From Aptenodytes patagonicus (lineage: Eukaryota > Chordata > Aves > Sphenisciformes > Spheniscidae), in the NCBI RefSeq assembly GCF_965638725.1, contig NC_134982.1:42398799-42462798 (forward strand): a stretch of DNA of 64,000 bases. Reading direction: 5' to 3'. A model generated the notes under the pieces. It did no database searches and was not told where the DNA came from. It saw only the letters and a list, made by a program, of their open reading frames with translations. A program made the position numbers and the translations under genes. This document shows positions 63,530-64,000 of this stretch, in pieces. Within the stretch, counting starts at the first letter, position 1, and each line of letters starts with the position of its first letter.

Positions 63530-64000
63530 TTACCTTCCGAAAAGCAGCGCTCCTCGGTGCCGGGCACCCTCCGGGAGGAGACGAGCCGCTCTCCCTCCCG
63601 GCCGCAGCGCCCCGGCTCCCCGCGAGGCCGCCCCGCAGCCCGCTCGGGGCTTTTCCCGCCTCCGCGGGGCCGCCGCCCCCTTACCCTCACGTCCCGCGCC
63701 CGCCCGCCCGCTCCCCCGCGCCCGCCGCTCCCCGACCCGGCTCCCCGCGGCGTGGGGGGCGGAGGCCGCCGGGCGGCGGAGGGAGCGGAGCGGGCGCGCT
63801 GACGCGAGGAGGGCGGCGCGGCGCGGCGCGGCAGGAGGGGCCGGGGCGGGCGGTGCTGGCGGCGGCGGCGGCAGGAGGAAGATGGTGGCAGCGGGAGGAG
63901 CGGCTGGCTGCCGGGCTTTCCGCCCTGCGCTGCGCTGCCACCCCCGCCGGAGCCGCCCTGCCTGCTGAGGAGGCGGCACGGACCCGCACCAGGTGCGGAG
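63530..64000 (+). promoter_or_regulatory. APBA1: CpG-island promoter and 5' leader, presumed APBA1
   Basis: From about 63530 to the window end the sequence is very GC- and CpG-rich, with GGCGG and CCGCCC boxes and GGCGCGGCGCGGCGCGGC repeats near 63810. A donor-like CAG|GTGCGG at 63992 would end a non-coding exon. The assignment to APBA1 (Mint1, presynaptic adaptor with PTB and PDZ domains) rests on known gene order: PTAR1 and APBA1 are tandem neighbours in human with a non-coding APBA1 first exon. No APBA1 coding sequence is in the window. Confidence 0.6.
63882..63968 (+). other. Upstream open reading frame in the presumed APBA1 leader
   Basis: ATG at 63882 in GAAGATGGTGG, a strong context, opens 28 codons (starting MVAAGGAAGCRAF) and stops at TGA 63966-63968, before the presumed exon end. 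If the transcript starts upstream of it, this is a complete upstream frame that could lower translation of the main product. The AAGATGG also matches a YY1 site. Confidence 0.4.

Noticed and set aside
63147-63989. Large overlapping frames on both strands at the right-hand CpG island
   Set aside because: They are low-complexity, Arg/Pro/Ala-rich, mutually overlapping and unlike APBA1 coding sequence. Composition explains them.

Overview
The window is vertebrate nuclear DNA, almost certainly from a bird. Coding exons are short, intron-split and bounded by GT-AG sites. The interspersed repeats are CR1 LINE pieces carrying the typical avian CR1 3' tail, plus two solo LTRs. The one complete gene, PTAR1, encodes a protein that reads like its mammalian orthologue nearly throughout. 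In chicken the PTAR1/APBA1 region lies on the Z chromosome (established knowledge). The species cannot be fixed from the sequence alone.

Layout. 1-2083: AT-rich flank with nothing recognised. 2084-7739, minus strand: the exons of a decayed gene of an uncharacterised vertebrate protein family that I know mainly from fish and amphibian hypothetical proteins. Six C-terminal exons and two N-terminal exons join in phase, but two in-frame TGA codons and two one-base homopolymer shifts break the frame, and a solo LTR sits in one intron. 7990-9050: a CpG island from which PTAR1 (plus) and the decayed gene (minus) diverge. 8635-41582, plus strand: PTAR1, seven coding exons and 434 codons. Its introns hold a 5'-truncated antisense CR1 with the reverse-transcriptase FADD box, a short sense CR1 tail and an antisense solo LTR of about 527 bp. 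From 41583 to about 50490 lies a probable long PTAR1 3' UTR with an AU-rich element and several AATAAA signals. 50500-63500 is intergenic, with two CR1 fragments. 63530-64000: a second CpG island with a likely non-coding first exon on the plus strand. By conserved gene order (PTAR1 followed by APBA1 in tandem) I infer it is the APBA1 promoter.

How it works together. PTAR1 is the alpha-type subunit that pairs with RABGGTB to form geranylgeranyltransferase III. APBA1 (Mint1/X11-alpha) is a neuronal adaptor, and only its presumed leader is present. The two are neighbours without an obvious functional link. The least ordinary content is the minus-strand gene head-to-head with PTAR1. In human the neighbour at this position is C9orf135/CFAP95, and I found no similarity to it here.
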